A stretch of 64,000 nucleotides of DNA from Vibrio maritimus. Its GTDB lineage: Bacteria > Pseudomonadota > Gammaproteobacteria > Enterobacterales > Vibrionaceae. Every line of letters begins with the position of its first letter. The first letter of the stretch is position 1. Under the pieces are notes generated by a model. It searched no databases and was not told where the DNA came from. It worked only from the letters and a program-made list of their open reading frames with translations. The translations under genes were made by a program, and so were the position numbers. The stretch lies in the NCBI GenBank assembly GCA_000755425.1, contig BBMT01000004.1, positions 310,001 to 374,000 of the forward strand, written 5' to 3'. Shown here one piece after another: positions 28,431-38,536 of this stretch.

Positions 28431-29668
28431 TGTTTGATATTACTAAAAAGCTCCCGGAGAGCAACAAAAGCGCATCGAAAGTAACAGTAGCCTCAGGGCC
28501 GACTGGTTGTGCGTTGGTCTATCAGACTGACGAATGTAAGTCGCTAGTCGAAGAGCTGTTTGAGTTCGAAGGTTGGGATGCACCTAACGGTGTGCGCCAA
28601 GAAAAAGCGGATAGCGATTTTTTTGCCAAACAAGAAAGCAATTTGATACTACTCGAGCTTAACAACTCGGAGAGTGTGGTTAAAGATGCACAAGAGTTTG
28701 CCGCTAAGCTTCCCACTCACAAAGGCGTCATTATTATTGGCAAGGAAGATGCAATATCGACCTTGAGAACGCTTAAGGAGATGGGTTTTTATTACATCTT
28801 TTGGCCGATCAATAAGTATGAGTTTGCCGAATTTGTCATGCATGTTCATCGTGATCTCAAAGCGCAAACCGGGGTGAGTAAAGAACGCAGAGCAAAACGG
28901 GTAGCGGTAGTAGGGACTAAAGGTGGTATCGGCACCTCATTTATTGCGGCGGAGTTAAGCTCCAAAATGTCTGGGCAAGGCGTAGATACCATATTGGTCG
29001 ACCATCAATACCATGACAGTAATATTGACGTCATGTTGGGCTTGACCGACCACACCGCTCGTCGGTTGGATGAATTGTCAGTACCCGCCCACGAGTTAGA
29101 CTTTGAAGGCGCACAAAACTATCTAACTCCTATCAATAAAGACCTTCGGTTGCTATCAATTAATGGCGATACCGATCAAGAAGACATCCTCAATTATAAC
29201 CAGGCGCTGTGTCACTTACTGAGTCGAAACACGAACTTTATCGTTGAAGACTTCTCGGGGAGTGTCGATTTCCATGTTGACGGTGAGATGCTGATTCAGC
29301 ATTACGATGTCGTCGCTATTGTTGTGGAGCCATCGATTGCAGCGGTACGCAATGCAAAAGCGATGATTAGCGCGTTAGACACCATTCGCGAAGCGAAGCG
29401 TAAACGCACCCGCATCATCACGGTCGTTAACCACCATCGTCCTGAAAACAGTTTTGTTGTGAAACGTGATGAACTCAGTAAGTTCTTGGGGTCTAGCGTC
29501 GATCTTGATATCGAATACTGTAAGAACTTGTCTCATATTCATGTCGACGGTAAACGCGCTTACAAGCACGACCGTGGTGTGAACCGTTCGGTTGAACAGT
29601 TGGTTAGACTGGTGAATGGTCAGCCAATACAAAATAAAAGTCTTCTACAAAGGTTAGGTATCCGATGA
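28430..29668 (+). CDS. tadZ: TadZ/CpaE localisation ATPase 2
   Basis: Intact 412-aa TadZ protein and the reference for repairing copy 1. The N-terminal receiver-like region ends near KLPTHKGVIIIGKEDAIS. The ParA/MinD-type domain starts at KRVAVVGTKGGIGTSFIAAEL (deviant Walker A) and continues with DHQYHDSNIDV, NFIVEDFSGS and TRIITVVNHHRPE. It directs the Tad complex to its site and overlaps tadA by four bases. Confidence 0.94.
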   Translation: MFDITKKLPESNKSASKVTVASGPTGCALVYQTDECKSLVEELFEFEGWDAPNGVRQEKADSDFFAKQESNLILLELNNSESVVKDAQEFAAKLPTHKGVIIIGKEDAISTLRTLKEMGFYYIFWPINKYEFAEFVMHVHRDLKAQTGVSKERRAKRVAVVGTKGGIGTSFIAAELSSKMSGQGVDTILVDHQYHDSNIDVMLGLTDHTARRLDELSVPAHELDFEGAQNYLTPINKDLRLLSINGDTDQEDILNYNQALCHLLSRNTNFIVEDFSGSVDFHVDGEMLIQHYDVVAIVVEPSIAAVRNAKAMISALDTIREAKRKRTRIITVVNHHRPENSFVVKRDELSKFLGSSVDLDIEYCKNLSHIHVDGKRAYKHDRGVNRSVEQLVRLVNGQPIQNKSLLQRLGIR

Positions 29669-30941
29669 GCTCTCACAGTGAAGTGTATGTTGCGTTTCGG
29701 ACTCAAATTTTTGAGGCACTGGACGCGGAAGCGATTCAATCTTTGAGTCAGCTGGAGGTTGAAAACCAAATTCGAACAGCAGTGGATCTGCTGGCCAACA
29801 GCTATGAACGTCCCATTACTGCAATGATGAAAAGCAGCCTCGTTAAAAGCATGATGGATGAGCTGTTTGGCCTTGGCCCAATTCAACCCTTAGTCGATGA
29901 CAACAGCATTACCGATATTTTGGTTAATGGTCCTTCCGAAGTGTTTTACGAGCGAAACGGTAAACTTAGTAAATCGGATATACGTTTTGTTAACGAAGAA
30001 CAAGTGCTCTCGATCGCTAAACAGATAGCAGCCCGTGTAGGACGCCGTGTTGATGAACTTTCTCCAACGGTTGATGCGCGATTGGAAGATGGCAGCCGCG
30101 TTAACATCGTTATTCCGCCTATCGCGTTAGATGGCACCGCAATATCAATTCGTAAGTTTCGCGAGCAAAACATTGGTGTTGAGGACTTGATTGATTTTGG
30201 GTCGATGAATATCGATATGGCAAGGCTCCTTTCGATCGCCTCTCGGTGTCGTATCAACATTCTTATCTCTGGTGGGACGGGTTCAGGTAAAACTACTTTA
30301 CTTAATGCCTTGTCACACTATATCTCCGAAGATGAGCGAATAGTCACAATAGAAGATGCCGCAGAGCTGAGGTTAGAACAACCCAACTTGGTGCGACTAG
30401 AAACCCGTTCAGCCAGTGTTGAGCAAACCGGTGTTGTGACTCAGCGTGACTTGGTGATAAATGCTCTTCGGATGCGCCTGATCGAATTATTCTCGGGGAG
30501 TGTCGTGGCCCAGAAGCCTTCGAGATGCTCCAAGCAATGAACACCGGGCACGATGGCTCGATGTCGACACTTCACGCCAACTCGCCTCGTGATGCTATTA
30601 GTCGTGTTGAGTCGATGATTATGATGGCCAACCTGAATCAGCCGCTCGATGCGATTCGCCGCTCTATCGTGAGTGCGATACAGCTGGTGGTGCAGGTAAA
30701 CCGCCTCCGTGACGGTTCGAGAAAAGTGACCAGTATCTCCGAAATTGTTGGGCTTGAAGGTGAGAGTGTGGTGATGGAAGAAATCTACCGCTTTGATTTT
30801 CATGACTCAGATTTTGGTGGGGTAGTAAAAGGCGAGTTTGTTACCCAAGGTATCATGCAGCGCTCTGAACTGGTTAAGAAGTCTCACTTCTATGGCCTTT
30901 ATGATGAGTTAATGAGCTCATTCAGCGAGGTGAGAGCATGA
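29665..30941 (+). CDS. tadA: TadA/CpaF pilus secretion ATPase 2, one frameshift
   Basis: Secretion ATPase of tad locus 2, about 425 aa. The Walker A motif [12 protein letters not shown] and the upstream [13 protein letters not shown] segment are in the first frame, which ends at 30540. The second frame begins in the Walker B/Asp box. Restoring one C near 30477 (CGCCT to CGCCCT) recreates [13 protein letters not shown] and the following [20 protein letters not shown] break inside the Walker B box would abolish function, but the single-base homopolymer pattern points to sequence error. Its stop overlaps tadB. Confidence 0.9.
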
Positions 30942-31837
30942 TTTGGCTATCACTAATCTTATTTGGTATTGCGGCTATATTGTTGCTGACTACCAAACGC
31001 GACGAGTTGAAAAATATTTCCCTGAAGTGGATCTAAGCGAAGAGTCTACCGCGGCTATTAATGTTGGTAGCTTGGTACCGAAAAAGGGGATTAAAAGAGC
31101 GAAAGAGTCATTTCAGTTTTCTGCTCAATCACTGGGACCCAAAGCGAACCTTTTGATATTGGCTTATATGATTGGTGCACTTGTTTTGTCTTGGTATTTG
31201 GGCTTTAAAGTGCTGACTAATCATGCTGTATTTGTGATGGTTTTTAGCTTCATTGTGTTGCTGTTTATTGGTTATCAATGGATGCAGACTCGCCGCAGGA
31301 AAATATTTCAACGAACCTTCCCCGATGCACTCAATATCTTGATGAGTGCTGTAACTGCAGGGGAAAGTCTGATGCAGGCAATCAGTTTTGTGGGGCGTAA
31401 TCTCGATAACGAGATCGGTCGCGAGTTCAAACACATGGGAGATAGACTCAAACTCGGTGAAGATCCAGATGTGGTGTTCCAACGTGCGGTTAAGCGCTTT
31501 GCTTATCCGGAGTTTATCTTTTTTACAGTTACGCTCCGCGCGAACATAAGCCGAGGTGGTCAACTGAAGGGCGTTTTGGCTCGCTTGATTCGAGTCTTGG
31601 TTGACTCTCGCACGATGGAAACAAAAAGATGGCGATGACCTCTGAGGCGCGTATTTCTGCCAAAGTGGTGGCCGCAATTCCGCTTATCTTCGCCATCATT
31701 CTCTACCGAGTGAACCCTGATAATATTAACTTCATTTTGTACGACCCAGAAGGTATATGGATCCTCTACTATGTTGTCGGTAGTGACTGCTTGGGCTGTT
31801 TATTGTATGGCTGCTTGTTAAGGCGGTGCGCTTATGA
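30938..31837 (+). CDS. tadB: TadB inner-membrane platform protein 2, three frameshifts
   Basis: Platform protein paralogous to 13904-14806. The start ATG at 30938 overlaps the tadA stop and gives [17 protein letters not shown], matching copy 1. Breaks occur near 31000 (before [13 protein letters not shown]), near 31627 (one A short in AAAAAG, before [12 protein letters not shown]) and near 31787 (before [15 protein letters not shown]). The T2SF core [22 protein letters not shown] and [22 protein letters not shown] is intact between them. The final stop lies inside the tadC start (ATGA). Confidence 0.86.
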
Positions 31838-32685
31838 TTCTTCCACTAAGTATCGCGTTTGTCATCATTGCGGTGGGTCTCGTTACTTACGAGTTGTTTG
31901 CAGCCTCAAAGCGCAAGCGTAAGCTTGAAAGTTACATAATGAAAAACCAACCTGTAGCGCCTATCAAAACTAACCGTATCATCATCGGGTTTGCTAAAGA
32001 GCAACGCAAAGAGTTGGAGCAAAAGTTGCTCGACGCTGGCTACTACAATAAAAATTTAGCGCGCTATTACGTACCTTTTAAGATAGCGGTTGCTGTTGTA
32101 GTCGGGTCTCTTTTGTTTTTGTTTTTAGAAACAGACTTGGTGAGCAAATTGGTTGCCGCCCTTGCCTCGGCGGTGTTGGCAATGATTTTGCCTGATTTTT
32201 TGCTCGAAGCGCGTAAGCGCTATATGGTGCGCAAAATATCAAGAAACCTGCCTTATTTGTTGGACATGATGTCAGTTTGTGTTCAAACCGGGATGACCGT
32301 TGAAGCTTCCTTTGCCTATCTTCATAAAGAACTTGCCGCATTCGATAAAGACCTCTGTTACCAAGTAAAGAAAACGTCGGACTCGAGCAAGATTCATGGA
32401 ATCGAGAAGGCGCTCAATGATCTTAATACCCGCTTGCCAGCTCCAGATGTACAGAGCTTTGTTTTGACCATCATTCAGAACCTTCACTACGGAACATCGG
32501 TTGCCAATATCTTGAGTGATTTGGCAGAGGACATGCGAAGGACTCAGCTACTTAAAGTGGAAGAGAAAGTAGGTAAACTTGCCGCGAAAATGAGTGTGCC
32601 GTTGATCCTGCTTATTATGTTCCCGATCGTCATACTGATACTTGCACCAGGTGTAATGCAAGTGGACTTTACTTTAGGACAATAG
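31834..32685 (+). CDS. tadC: TadC inner-membrane platform protein 2
   Basis: Intact 283-aa GspF-like protein with the same plan as copy 1: an N-terminal helix (LPLSIAFVIIAVGLVTYEL), central helices and LPYLLDMMSVCVQTGMTVEAS. KKTSDSSKIHGIEKALNDL follows, and the C-terminal helix is LLIMFPIVILILAPGVM. It works with TadB as the inner-membrane platform. The next gene starts two bases after the stop. Confidence 0.94.
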   Translation: MILPLSIAFVIIAVGLVTYELFAASKRKRKLESYIMKNQPVAPIKTNRIIIGFAKEQRKELEQKLLDAGYYNKNLARYYVPFKIAVAVVVGSLLFLFLETDLVSKLVAALASAVLAMILPDFLLEARKRYMVRKISRNLPYLLDMMSVCVQTGMTVEASFAYLHKELAAFDKDLCYQVKKTSDSSKIHGIEKALNDLNTRLPAPDVQSFVLTIIQNLHYGTSVANILSDLAEDMRRTQLLKVEEKVGKLAAKMSVPLILLIMFPIVILILAPGVMQVDFTLGQ

Positions 32686-32687
32686 TC

Positions 32688-33401
32688 ATGCAGAAAAAAT
32701 GGATGCTTTCGGTATTGGTTGTTCCCTGGATTGTAGGTTGTGTATCCAGCTCTCAGCCAACGACCCAAGATATGGTCTCTAGTATGGAGAGGGTCGACAA
32801 TCATGATGGTCTGATACAGCACTACAAAGGCATTTACAAAATGATCCTGAAGATGTGCAAGTGACACAGTCGCTCGCTCAAGTCTATTTCGACAAAGGCG
32901 ACATTGAGTCTGCAAAGTTCTACAGTGATCATCTTTTAAACAAAGGTGTCAAAAAACTGGCAGCTCTATCAACTAAGAGGGCAGATTCACGATAAGCAGG
33001 GTGAAGGAGAGCGCGCTGTTCAAAGGTACACCCAGTCCATTGAAGCCGGTAATCGAACCAGTGATGTGCATGTCATGCTGGGTGTTGCTTACTGCAAACA
33101 AGACCGTTTCATGGACGCAGAATCAGAGTTTAATAAAGCACGTCTGAAAGGACATAACGACGTAGTGATAAAGAATAACCTAGCAGTGATATACCTTGCT
33201 CAGGGTAAATATCGACACGTGACAGAAATGCTCACACCGGTGTTTAAAGAAAATCCGAGCAATCAAGTAGTGAAAGCAAATTTAGCGATAGCGTTTTTTA
33301 AGTTAGGTGATTTTGAACAGGCTCGTGAATTGGTCAATGACGACTTCACCGACTCCCAGGTTATCGCTATATCAAGGCAGTTGTATAACTTTGATGGGTA
33401 G
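32688..33401 (+). CDS. tadD: TadD TPR lipoprotein 2, two frameshifts
   Basis: Lipoprotein with tetratricopeptide repeats. The ATG at 32688 starts a signal with a lipobox ending at VGC (WIVGCVSSSQ). The frame breaks near 32832 (after HYK; one base restores the next repeat, NDPEDVQVTQSLAQVYFDKGD) and near 32950 (before NWQLYQLRGQIHDKQGEG). Later repeats, MLGVAYCKQDRFMDAESEFNKA and LAVIYLAQGKYRH, are intact to the stop at 33401. Length is about 238 aa, matching copy 1. It is a presumed outer-membrane assembly factor for the secretin. Confidence 0.83.
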
Positions 33402-33406
33402 TTGTT

Positions 33407-33972
33407 ATGTGTGCATGTATTTATCGCAGCGAGATCAAACCTCCAACACGGTCGTTCAATAAGCAACGAAGGAAGCTAACTGGTTCCACGTGTTACAAAT
33501 CCAAGCGAAACACCAAGGGTGTGACAACTATCGAGTTTGCCATAGGGGCGGTTGCGTTAATTCTGACAACACTACTTATCTTCGAGGCCAGTTACCGTAT
33601 TTATGTAGTTAACCTGGTTGAGTATGCGTTGCGTGAGACAGTTAGAAGTACTAATGTCTTTGAGGGTGGAAGTGTCCACGATAACTACAAGGCACAATTC
33701 GATAACTTGATCGGCGGTGAAGGAAGGATTTGGCACTACCTGGTGTCGGAGGATAATTTTCGATTAACTGGTAAATACTTTGGCTCTTACCAAGACTTTG
33801 TCAACAACTCGGGTTACTCCGATCAAGATGAGGGTTTTACAGAAGGTTACACCTAGCCGAGATAACACTTTCTTATGACTATACGCCAATCATTAATGTG
33901 ACGGGCAACGATGGCGCCACTATTGAAAGAACCACAGTGCTTAATCTAGAGCATGAAGGCTGGGGGGAGTAG
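33407..33972 (+). CDS. tadE: TadE minor pseudopilin 2, one frameshift
   Basis: Minor pseudopilin. The core KGVTTIEFAIGAVALILTTLLIFEASYRIYVVN aligns with TadE1 and has the G-plus-Glu5 processing motif. Joining frames near 33850 with one base adds the conserved C-terminus LAEITLSYDYTPIINV to LNLEHEGWGE, ending at 33972. The only in-frame ATG (33407) gives a leader of about 37 residues before the glycine, much longer than the 8 in TadE1. This may be genuine or may hide another indel near the start. Confidence 0.82.
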
Positions 33973-33974
33973 TG

Positions 33975-34511
33975 ATGCGTACGACAAACCCTAATGTCCT
34001 TCGACGTCAGCGTGGCGCGTTTGCGATAGAGCTAGCGATGGTACTCGTGATTTTTCTCGGTATCTATTTGTTCATGACCGATATTAGTCACAAGATACTC
34101 GTCAGAGCTCAGTTAGATAGAACCAGCTTTGCGTTGGCAAACATATTAAAAGAACGCTCTCGATTTTATGGTGAACGGCAAACGCTCAACGACAATGATA
34201 GAGACGACATGGTGGCACTCGCTTCTCGACTTTTGGAACGAGACAGCAACGCTGTCGCAATCAAAATTGAAGCCCTACATGACAGCCTCACAATGGAGAC
34301 GTACACTAGCGACCGCTTTAATACGCTTGGCTGCCAATCCACAGATATTAATCAGAAAACCAACCTTGTTCCTGTAGAAGACGGGAAGATTTACTCACTG
34401 TATCAAGTGACTTTGTGCGAGCAAAGGGATTCATGGTTCGCAAATTTTTGGGGAGATTCAGGAACGCCTACATTCACACTCACTTCTAGCTCCGTAGTAC
34501 CGGGGAGGTAG
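33975..34511 (+). CDS. tadF: TadF minor pseudopilin 2
   Basis: Minor pseudopilin of 178 aa. The ATG at 33975 is preferred over the GTG at 33972 that overlaps the tadE stop. The N-terminal motif RGAFAIELAMVLVIFLGIYLF matches TadF1. Periplasmic features shared with copy 1 include ISHKILVRAQLDRTSFALAN, LKERSR and the ending TSSSVVPGR. tadG follows after one base. Confidence 0.9.
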   Translation: MRTTNPNVLRRQRGAFAIELAMVLVIFLGIYLFMTDISHKILVRAQLDRTSFALANILKERSRFYGERQTLNDNDRDDMVALASRLLERDSNAVAIKIEALHDSLTMETYTSDRFNTLGCQSTDINQKTNLVPVEDGKIYSLYQVTLCEQRDSWFANFWGDSGTPTFTLTSSSVVPGR

Positions 34512-34512
34512 T

Positions 34513-36090
34513 ATGAATAGCGCAATAGGTAGACGAAATCAATCCACCCCTCAATCACAGAAAGGCGTCGCCGCAGTATGGATGGCATTAACCATGATTC
34601 CGGTACTGGGGATGACGTTTTGGGCAGTTGAGGGTACACGTTATATACAAGACACGAATCGTTTAAGAGATGCAGCTCAGGCCGCGGCCAGCGCGGTCAC
34701 CATAGCTGACCAATCATTGACTGCAGATGATTTGGCTAATTTGTATATTCGAGACTATATACACGGTGAGAACTCAGCCACTGTTGAAGCGACGCGCTTT
34801 TATCAAGAGTTTGACCCAAGTATCGATCAACAAGAGATCATTCAGTACACGGTCGATGCCACGACAAACCACTCTTCATGGTTCGCGAATAATCTCATTC
34901 CATCCTTCGACACCACGCAAGATCTGAAAGGACAAGCGATGGCGCGGAAACTGCCATTTTACTTGGGTGACAAAAACATCGATTTGGTTCTTGTGACCGA
35001 TTTTTCTGGCTCAATGGGCTGGCAATGGGGCAGCAATAGCGCGTGCTCAGACAGCAGCTGTAAAATAGAGGATCTCAAAGATGCTGTGGCGGACTTAACC
35101 GACAAACTGTTGTGTTCGGAAGTGGAAACTGATGCTTCAACGGGAGAAGAAACGTGTGCCGATGAGGACCAAGCTGCACTGGCAGATAAACTAGGTAACC
35201 GCGTCGCGATCGTGCCGTTTAATGTACGAACGCGTGAGACGAACGGTTCGAATGTATTTGCTGTAAGCCAACTTCGCTATCGCGATGATGTGGATGAATC
35301 TGACTCTCCTCGCTCTTATGAAGATGTGTCTTGGAACAAATGGCGACAGTATTCTTCGGGTGATGTGTATGATTGCGCGCAGGATAGAGATGATTGCCCC
35401 AACGGCAGAAATGGTGAGCGATATCAAGCTCAACGTTTGGTGAGTATCTTCGACATTGATAGCGACGATGACAATGATTCTTACCTAGTTGATGTTTACA
35501 ACTACGTCGATTTTGATCTTACGATTGATGAAATGCTAATTAGCACATTTCCTAATGCGAAAACTAACTATCGATTAAACAACATGGAGCTTTACCGTGG
35601 TTACGGCAGTACCACTGAGAATCAGTTCTATACGATCGGTTTAACCAGAAATCGTGCAGACATCGACGTAATCGAGGATATGTGGGCGTCCGGTAATACC
35701 GCTTCATTTCAGGGCATGATCCGCGGTTTTCAGCATATGGCATCAGGCAGGCCGGATACCGAGGATGAAGAGGAACTAGCTGAATACAACGACAAGATCA
35801 AAATGGTATTAGTCCTTAGCGATGGTGTTGAAAGCCCGAACAACGGTATTCTCAAAGGGCTGGTGGATGCGGGCATGTGTGATAAAGCCCGTGAAGAAAT
35901 TCCTGGCTTGTACATCGCTGTAATCGGTATCGATTTCGCTGCTTCGGAGCAGAGCGGCTTCCAAGACTGTGTGCTTAATGTTGATGAAGATATCGTTGAT
36001 GTTACGGACACCGACGAATTTATTGAAAAAATAGAAGAGCTTATCCGCAAGGGGTCACGTGGTACGGGTGAGACACGACTCTATGGTTAA
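34513..36090 (+). CDS. tadG: TadG-like protein 2 with von Willebrand A domain
   Basis: Intact 525-aa protein and the reference for copy 1. The N-terminal hydrophobic segment is GVAAVWMALTMIPVLGMTFWAVEG, followed by RLRDAAQAAASAVTI. The VWA domain begins near residue 155 (NIDLVLVTDFSGSMG, metal site DxSxS) and includes NTASFQGMIRG and MVLVLSDGVESPNNGIL. It closes with KIEELIRKGSRGTGE. Metal-ion binding through the MIDAS residues is expected. A surface or adhesive role for VWA-bearing TadG proteins is inferred. Confidence 0.93.
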   Translation: MNSAIGRRNQSTPQSQKGVAAVWMALTMIPVLGMTFWAVEGTRYIQDTNRLRDAAQAAASAVTIADQSLTADDLANLYIRDYIHGENSATVEATRFYQEFDPSIDQQEIIQYTVDATTNHSSWFANNLIPSFDTTQDLKGQAMARKLPFYLGDKNIDLVLVTDFSGSMGWQWGSNSACSDSSCKIEDLKDAVADLTDKLLCSEVETDASTGEETCADEDQAALADKLGNRVAIVPFNVRTRETNGSNVFAVSQLRYRDDVDESDSPRSYEDVSWNKWRQYSSGDVYDCAQDRDDCPNGRNGERYQAQRLVSIFDIDSDDDNDSYLVDVYNYVDFDLTIDEMLISTFPNAKTNYRLNNMELYRGYGSTTENQFYTIGLTRNRADIDVIEDMWASGNTASFQGMIRGFQHMASGRPDTEDEEELAEYNDKIKMVLVLSDGVESPNNGILKGLVDAGMCDKAREEIPGLYIAVIGIDFAASEQSGFQDCVLNVDEDIVDVTDTDEFIEKIEELIRKGSRGTGETRLYG

Positions 36091-36101
36091 CTAAGGAATG
36101 G

Positions 36102-36791
36102 GTGAATAGAATGTCAAAGATAACCACCGTATTAGCACTGGGTACCGTATGCAGTTTGAGTGCTAACGCCAATGAACAAAGTGCTTATATTACAGAGTAC
36201 TGCGGAGCCAAGCATTATGAGTACTCACACAACATCACCATAGGGGAAGTGCAGGGCATTGCTACTCATCGTGATGGTTACTTACAAGTGAATGATTCAA
36301 GTAATGACGATGCACTTAAGTGGGAGCTATTGAAGTTGTCAGCATTGATAACTAACCCGGAGGAGTGTCTAACTTACATCTCCAACCTGGGAATCGCTAA
36401 GTTTGGTGAGCCTACCGACAAAGGATATCTGGTTGCGCGAGTTCACTTTGCGTTCGACAAATACAATATTACGCCACTTGCTAAGAAAGTACTTGCCGGT
36501 GTTGCACAACAACTTGCCGCGAACAACTTTCAAGTGACCGTAGAAGGTCATACCGACTGGGTAGGATCTGAGTCTTATAATCAAGCGTTAGGTATGCGCC
36601 GAGCAGAGAGTACCGCTGGACAATTGCGAGGTTACGGTGTAACTAAGCAAAATACAACCATCAAGTCGTTTGGTGAGTCTGAGCCCATTGCTTCGAACAG
36701 TAATGCAGATGGACGGTCACAGAACCGTCGCTCAGATGTGTATATACCTCTCGATTCTGAGGTTGAAAATCAGCAACCTCAAAATGAGTAA
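36102..36791 (+). CDS. OmpA-like peptidoglycan-binding protein, tad locus 2
   Basis: Exported protein, 229 aa, last gene of tad locus 2. Two starts are possible, GTG at 36102 and ATG at 36111; AAGGA at 36093-36097 is close to the first and a little far from the second. The signal peptide ends near ANA-NEQSA. An N-terminal domain contains the two cysteines also seen in copy 1. The OmpA domain has VHFAFDKYNITPLAKK, VEGHTDWVGSESYNQALGMRRAE and SQNRRSDV. Compared with copy 1 it has a longer acidic C-terminal tail. Confidence 0.87.
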   Translation: MNRMSKITTVLALGTVCSLSANANEQSAYITEYCGAKHYEYSHNITIGEVQGIATHRDGYLQVNDSSNDDALKWELLKLSALITNPEECLTYISNLGIAKFGEPTDKGYLVARVHFAFDKYNITPLAKKVLAGVAQQLAANNFQVTVEGHTDWVGSESYNQALGMRRAESTAGQLRGYGVTKQNTTIKSFGESEPIASNSNADGRSQNRRSDVYIPLDSEVENQQPQNE

Positions 36792-36811
36792 AGGTTAGCG
36801 ACAACCTGAGT

Positions 36812-37564
36812 TTAAAACCACTTCAGTTTGTCATGCAATTGAGTAACACTGCCTACCACAATCAAGGCTGGGCTTTCTGCTTCGCTGGCCATTTGAGGCA
36901 GCGTATTTAGCGCACCTTGGAAAACACGTTGTTCTTTGCGCGTTCCATTCTCGATGACCGCACACGGCGTGTTTTCATCAAGACCGTGAGTAATGAGCTT
37001 GTCAGTAATGCGTCCGCTTTGTTTTAGACCCATATAGAAGACGAGTGTGTTGTTGGACTGGGCAAGAGAACCCCATTCGATTTCACGTCCGTCTTTTTGT
37101 ACGTGACCGGTGATAAACTGAACGCTTTGCGCGTGGTCGCGGTGGGTAAGGGGAATGCCTGCATACGCTGTCGCTCCAGCAGCAGCGGTGATTCCTGGAA
37201 CCACTTCGAAGTCAATACCGTTCTCAGCCAAGGTTTCTAGCTCTTCACCGCCGCGGCCAAAGATAAACGAATCCCCACCCTTAAGTCGAACGACTTTGTG
37301 ACCTTCTTTGGCTTTCTCTACCAAGATTTGGTTGATCTGATCTTGCGGAACGCAGTGATAGTCGAGCTTCTTACCCACATAAATCATCTCTGCATCGGGT
37401 TTTGCCAGCGAAAGGATATCTCTGGATACGAGTCTATCGAAAACGACTACATCCGCAGACTGAATCACGCGATATCCTTTCACTGTCAAAAGATCAGGGT
37501 CTCCAGGCCCCGCACCGACTAACGAAACAAAGCCGGCATTTAAAGATGTGTGATTGGTGGTCAT
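36812..37564 (-). CDS. cobA: Uroporphyrinogen-III C-methyltransferase
   Basis: SAM-dependent methyltransferase (SUMT, 250 aa) that converts uroporphyrinogen III to precorrin-2, the first step toward siroheme. Family motifs are [18 protein letters not shown] near the N-terminus, [40 protein letters not shown] and LVFYMGLK. It lacks the CysG dehydrogenase/ferrochelatase domain. It follows nirB-nirD-nirC on the same strand and supplies siroheme for NirB. A terminator lies between nirC and cobA, so it may also have its own promoter. Confidence 0.95.
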   Translation of the reverse strand: MTTNHTSLNAGFVSLVGAGPGDPDLLTVKGYRVIQSADVVVFDRLVSRDILSLAKPDAEMIYVGKKLDYHCVPQDQINQILVEKAKEGHKVVRLKGGDSFIFGRGGEELETLAENGIDFEVVPGITAAAGATAYAGIPLTHRDHAQSVQFITGHVQKDGREIEWGSLAQSNNTLVFYMGLKQSGRITDKLITHGLDENTPCAVIENGTRKEQRVFQGALNTLPQMASEAESPALIVVGSVTQLHDKLKWF

Positions 37565-37640
37565 AAGCTACGCCTATCAAATCAAAATTTGGGTATAAAG
37601 AGTAACACTCGGCAGTACCACTTTTTATAACCAAAGAGTG

Positions 37641-37667
37641 AAAAGACCTCACCATGAAGGTGAGGTC
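37641..37667 (-). terminator. Terminator after nirC
   Basis: GACCTCACC pairs with GGTGAGGTC, and on the minus strand TTTT follows. It lies 10 bases after the nirC stop and about 80 bases before cobA, so it could limit read-through into cobA. Confidence 0.75.
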
Positions 37668-37676
37668 ATATCGAGA

Positions 37677-38536
37677 TTACTTCGCGCTTAGCGCTGGTTC
37701 CGCTTGTACTTGCTCTTCTGTTTCAGTAGAGATTGAAGGTGCAGTTTTAGCGTGAGTTAGGTAAAGCGGGATACAAGTCATAACTAGACCGCCAACGATG
37801 TTACCTAGGATTGTTGGGATAAGGTTGAAGTTCAACCAAGTCGCGATACCAAAATCAGCACCTAGAATCATGCCTAGTGGGAATAGGAACATGTTTACTA
37901 CTGTGTGCTCAAATACTAGTGCGAAGAAGATGAAGATTGGGAACCACATCATTGCAACGCGACCTGCAACAGTGCGTGCTGTCATGTTACCGATTACGCC
38001 TAGACAAACCATTAGGTTACAGAAGATACCGCGAACGAAACACGTGATCCATCCGTCCATACCCATGTTCTCAAAACCAAGGCTACGAGCCGTAGAAACC
38101 GCAATGAACTTCTTCGCTACCGCGTTTAGCTCAAGAGAAAAGTTGCCCGTTAGTGATACAGCCACAAGGTAAGCAACAATTAGTGAACCGATAAGGTTAC
38201 CAAGACCTACTAGACCCCAGCAGCGCATGATACGACCCAAGTGATACCTGGGCGGTTTTCAAATTTTGCTAAAGGCGCAAGACCGAAAACACCTGTAACT
38301 AGGTCATAACCCATAACGCTCAAAATAACGAAACCAACTGGGAACACGAGCGCGCCCACTACGCCCATACCAGTTTGAACAATGGTCGTGATCGCTACAA
38401 CAACCGCCAATGACAGAATGATACCTGCCATAGTACCGCGCAAAAGTAGATCGCGAGTGCTGGTTTTGGTCTTCGCTTCGCCAACGTCGATCATAGTTTG
38501 AACGAATTGTGCAGGTTTAAAATCAGTAGACATCAT
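37677..38536 (-). CDS. nirC: Formate/nitrite channel NirC, one frameshift
   Basis: Pentameric inner-membrane channel of the FNT family, about 285 aa. It admits nitrite, and possibly exports it, for the neighbouring nitrite reductase. The N-terminal frame (MSTDFKPAQFVQTMIDVGEAKTKT, with GGAGAG upstream) ends after NRPGITWV. One G restored near 38232 continues as WGRIMRCWGLVGLGNLIGSLIVAYLV. It then runs through NLMVCLGVIGNMTARTVAGR and FEHTVVNMFLFPLG, typical FNT segments. Either of the two adjacent ATGs (38536, 38533) may be used. Confidence 0.88.

Noticed and set aside
7920..36791. Treating the many frameshifted tad genes as pseudogenes, so that one or both loci are dead
   Set aside because: The breaks fall in both loci and also in unrelated genes including pheS. 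They are mended by single bases, mostly in homopolymers, with all motifs preserved. Sequence error explains this better than decay.
7437..36791. A recent segmental duplication of the tad region created by assembly
   Set aside because: The two loci differ throughout at the protein level and have different intergenic lengths, so they are not collapsed or artificially duplicated copies.
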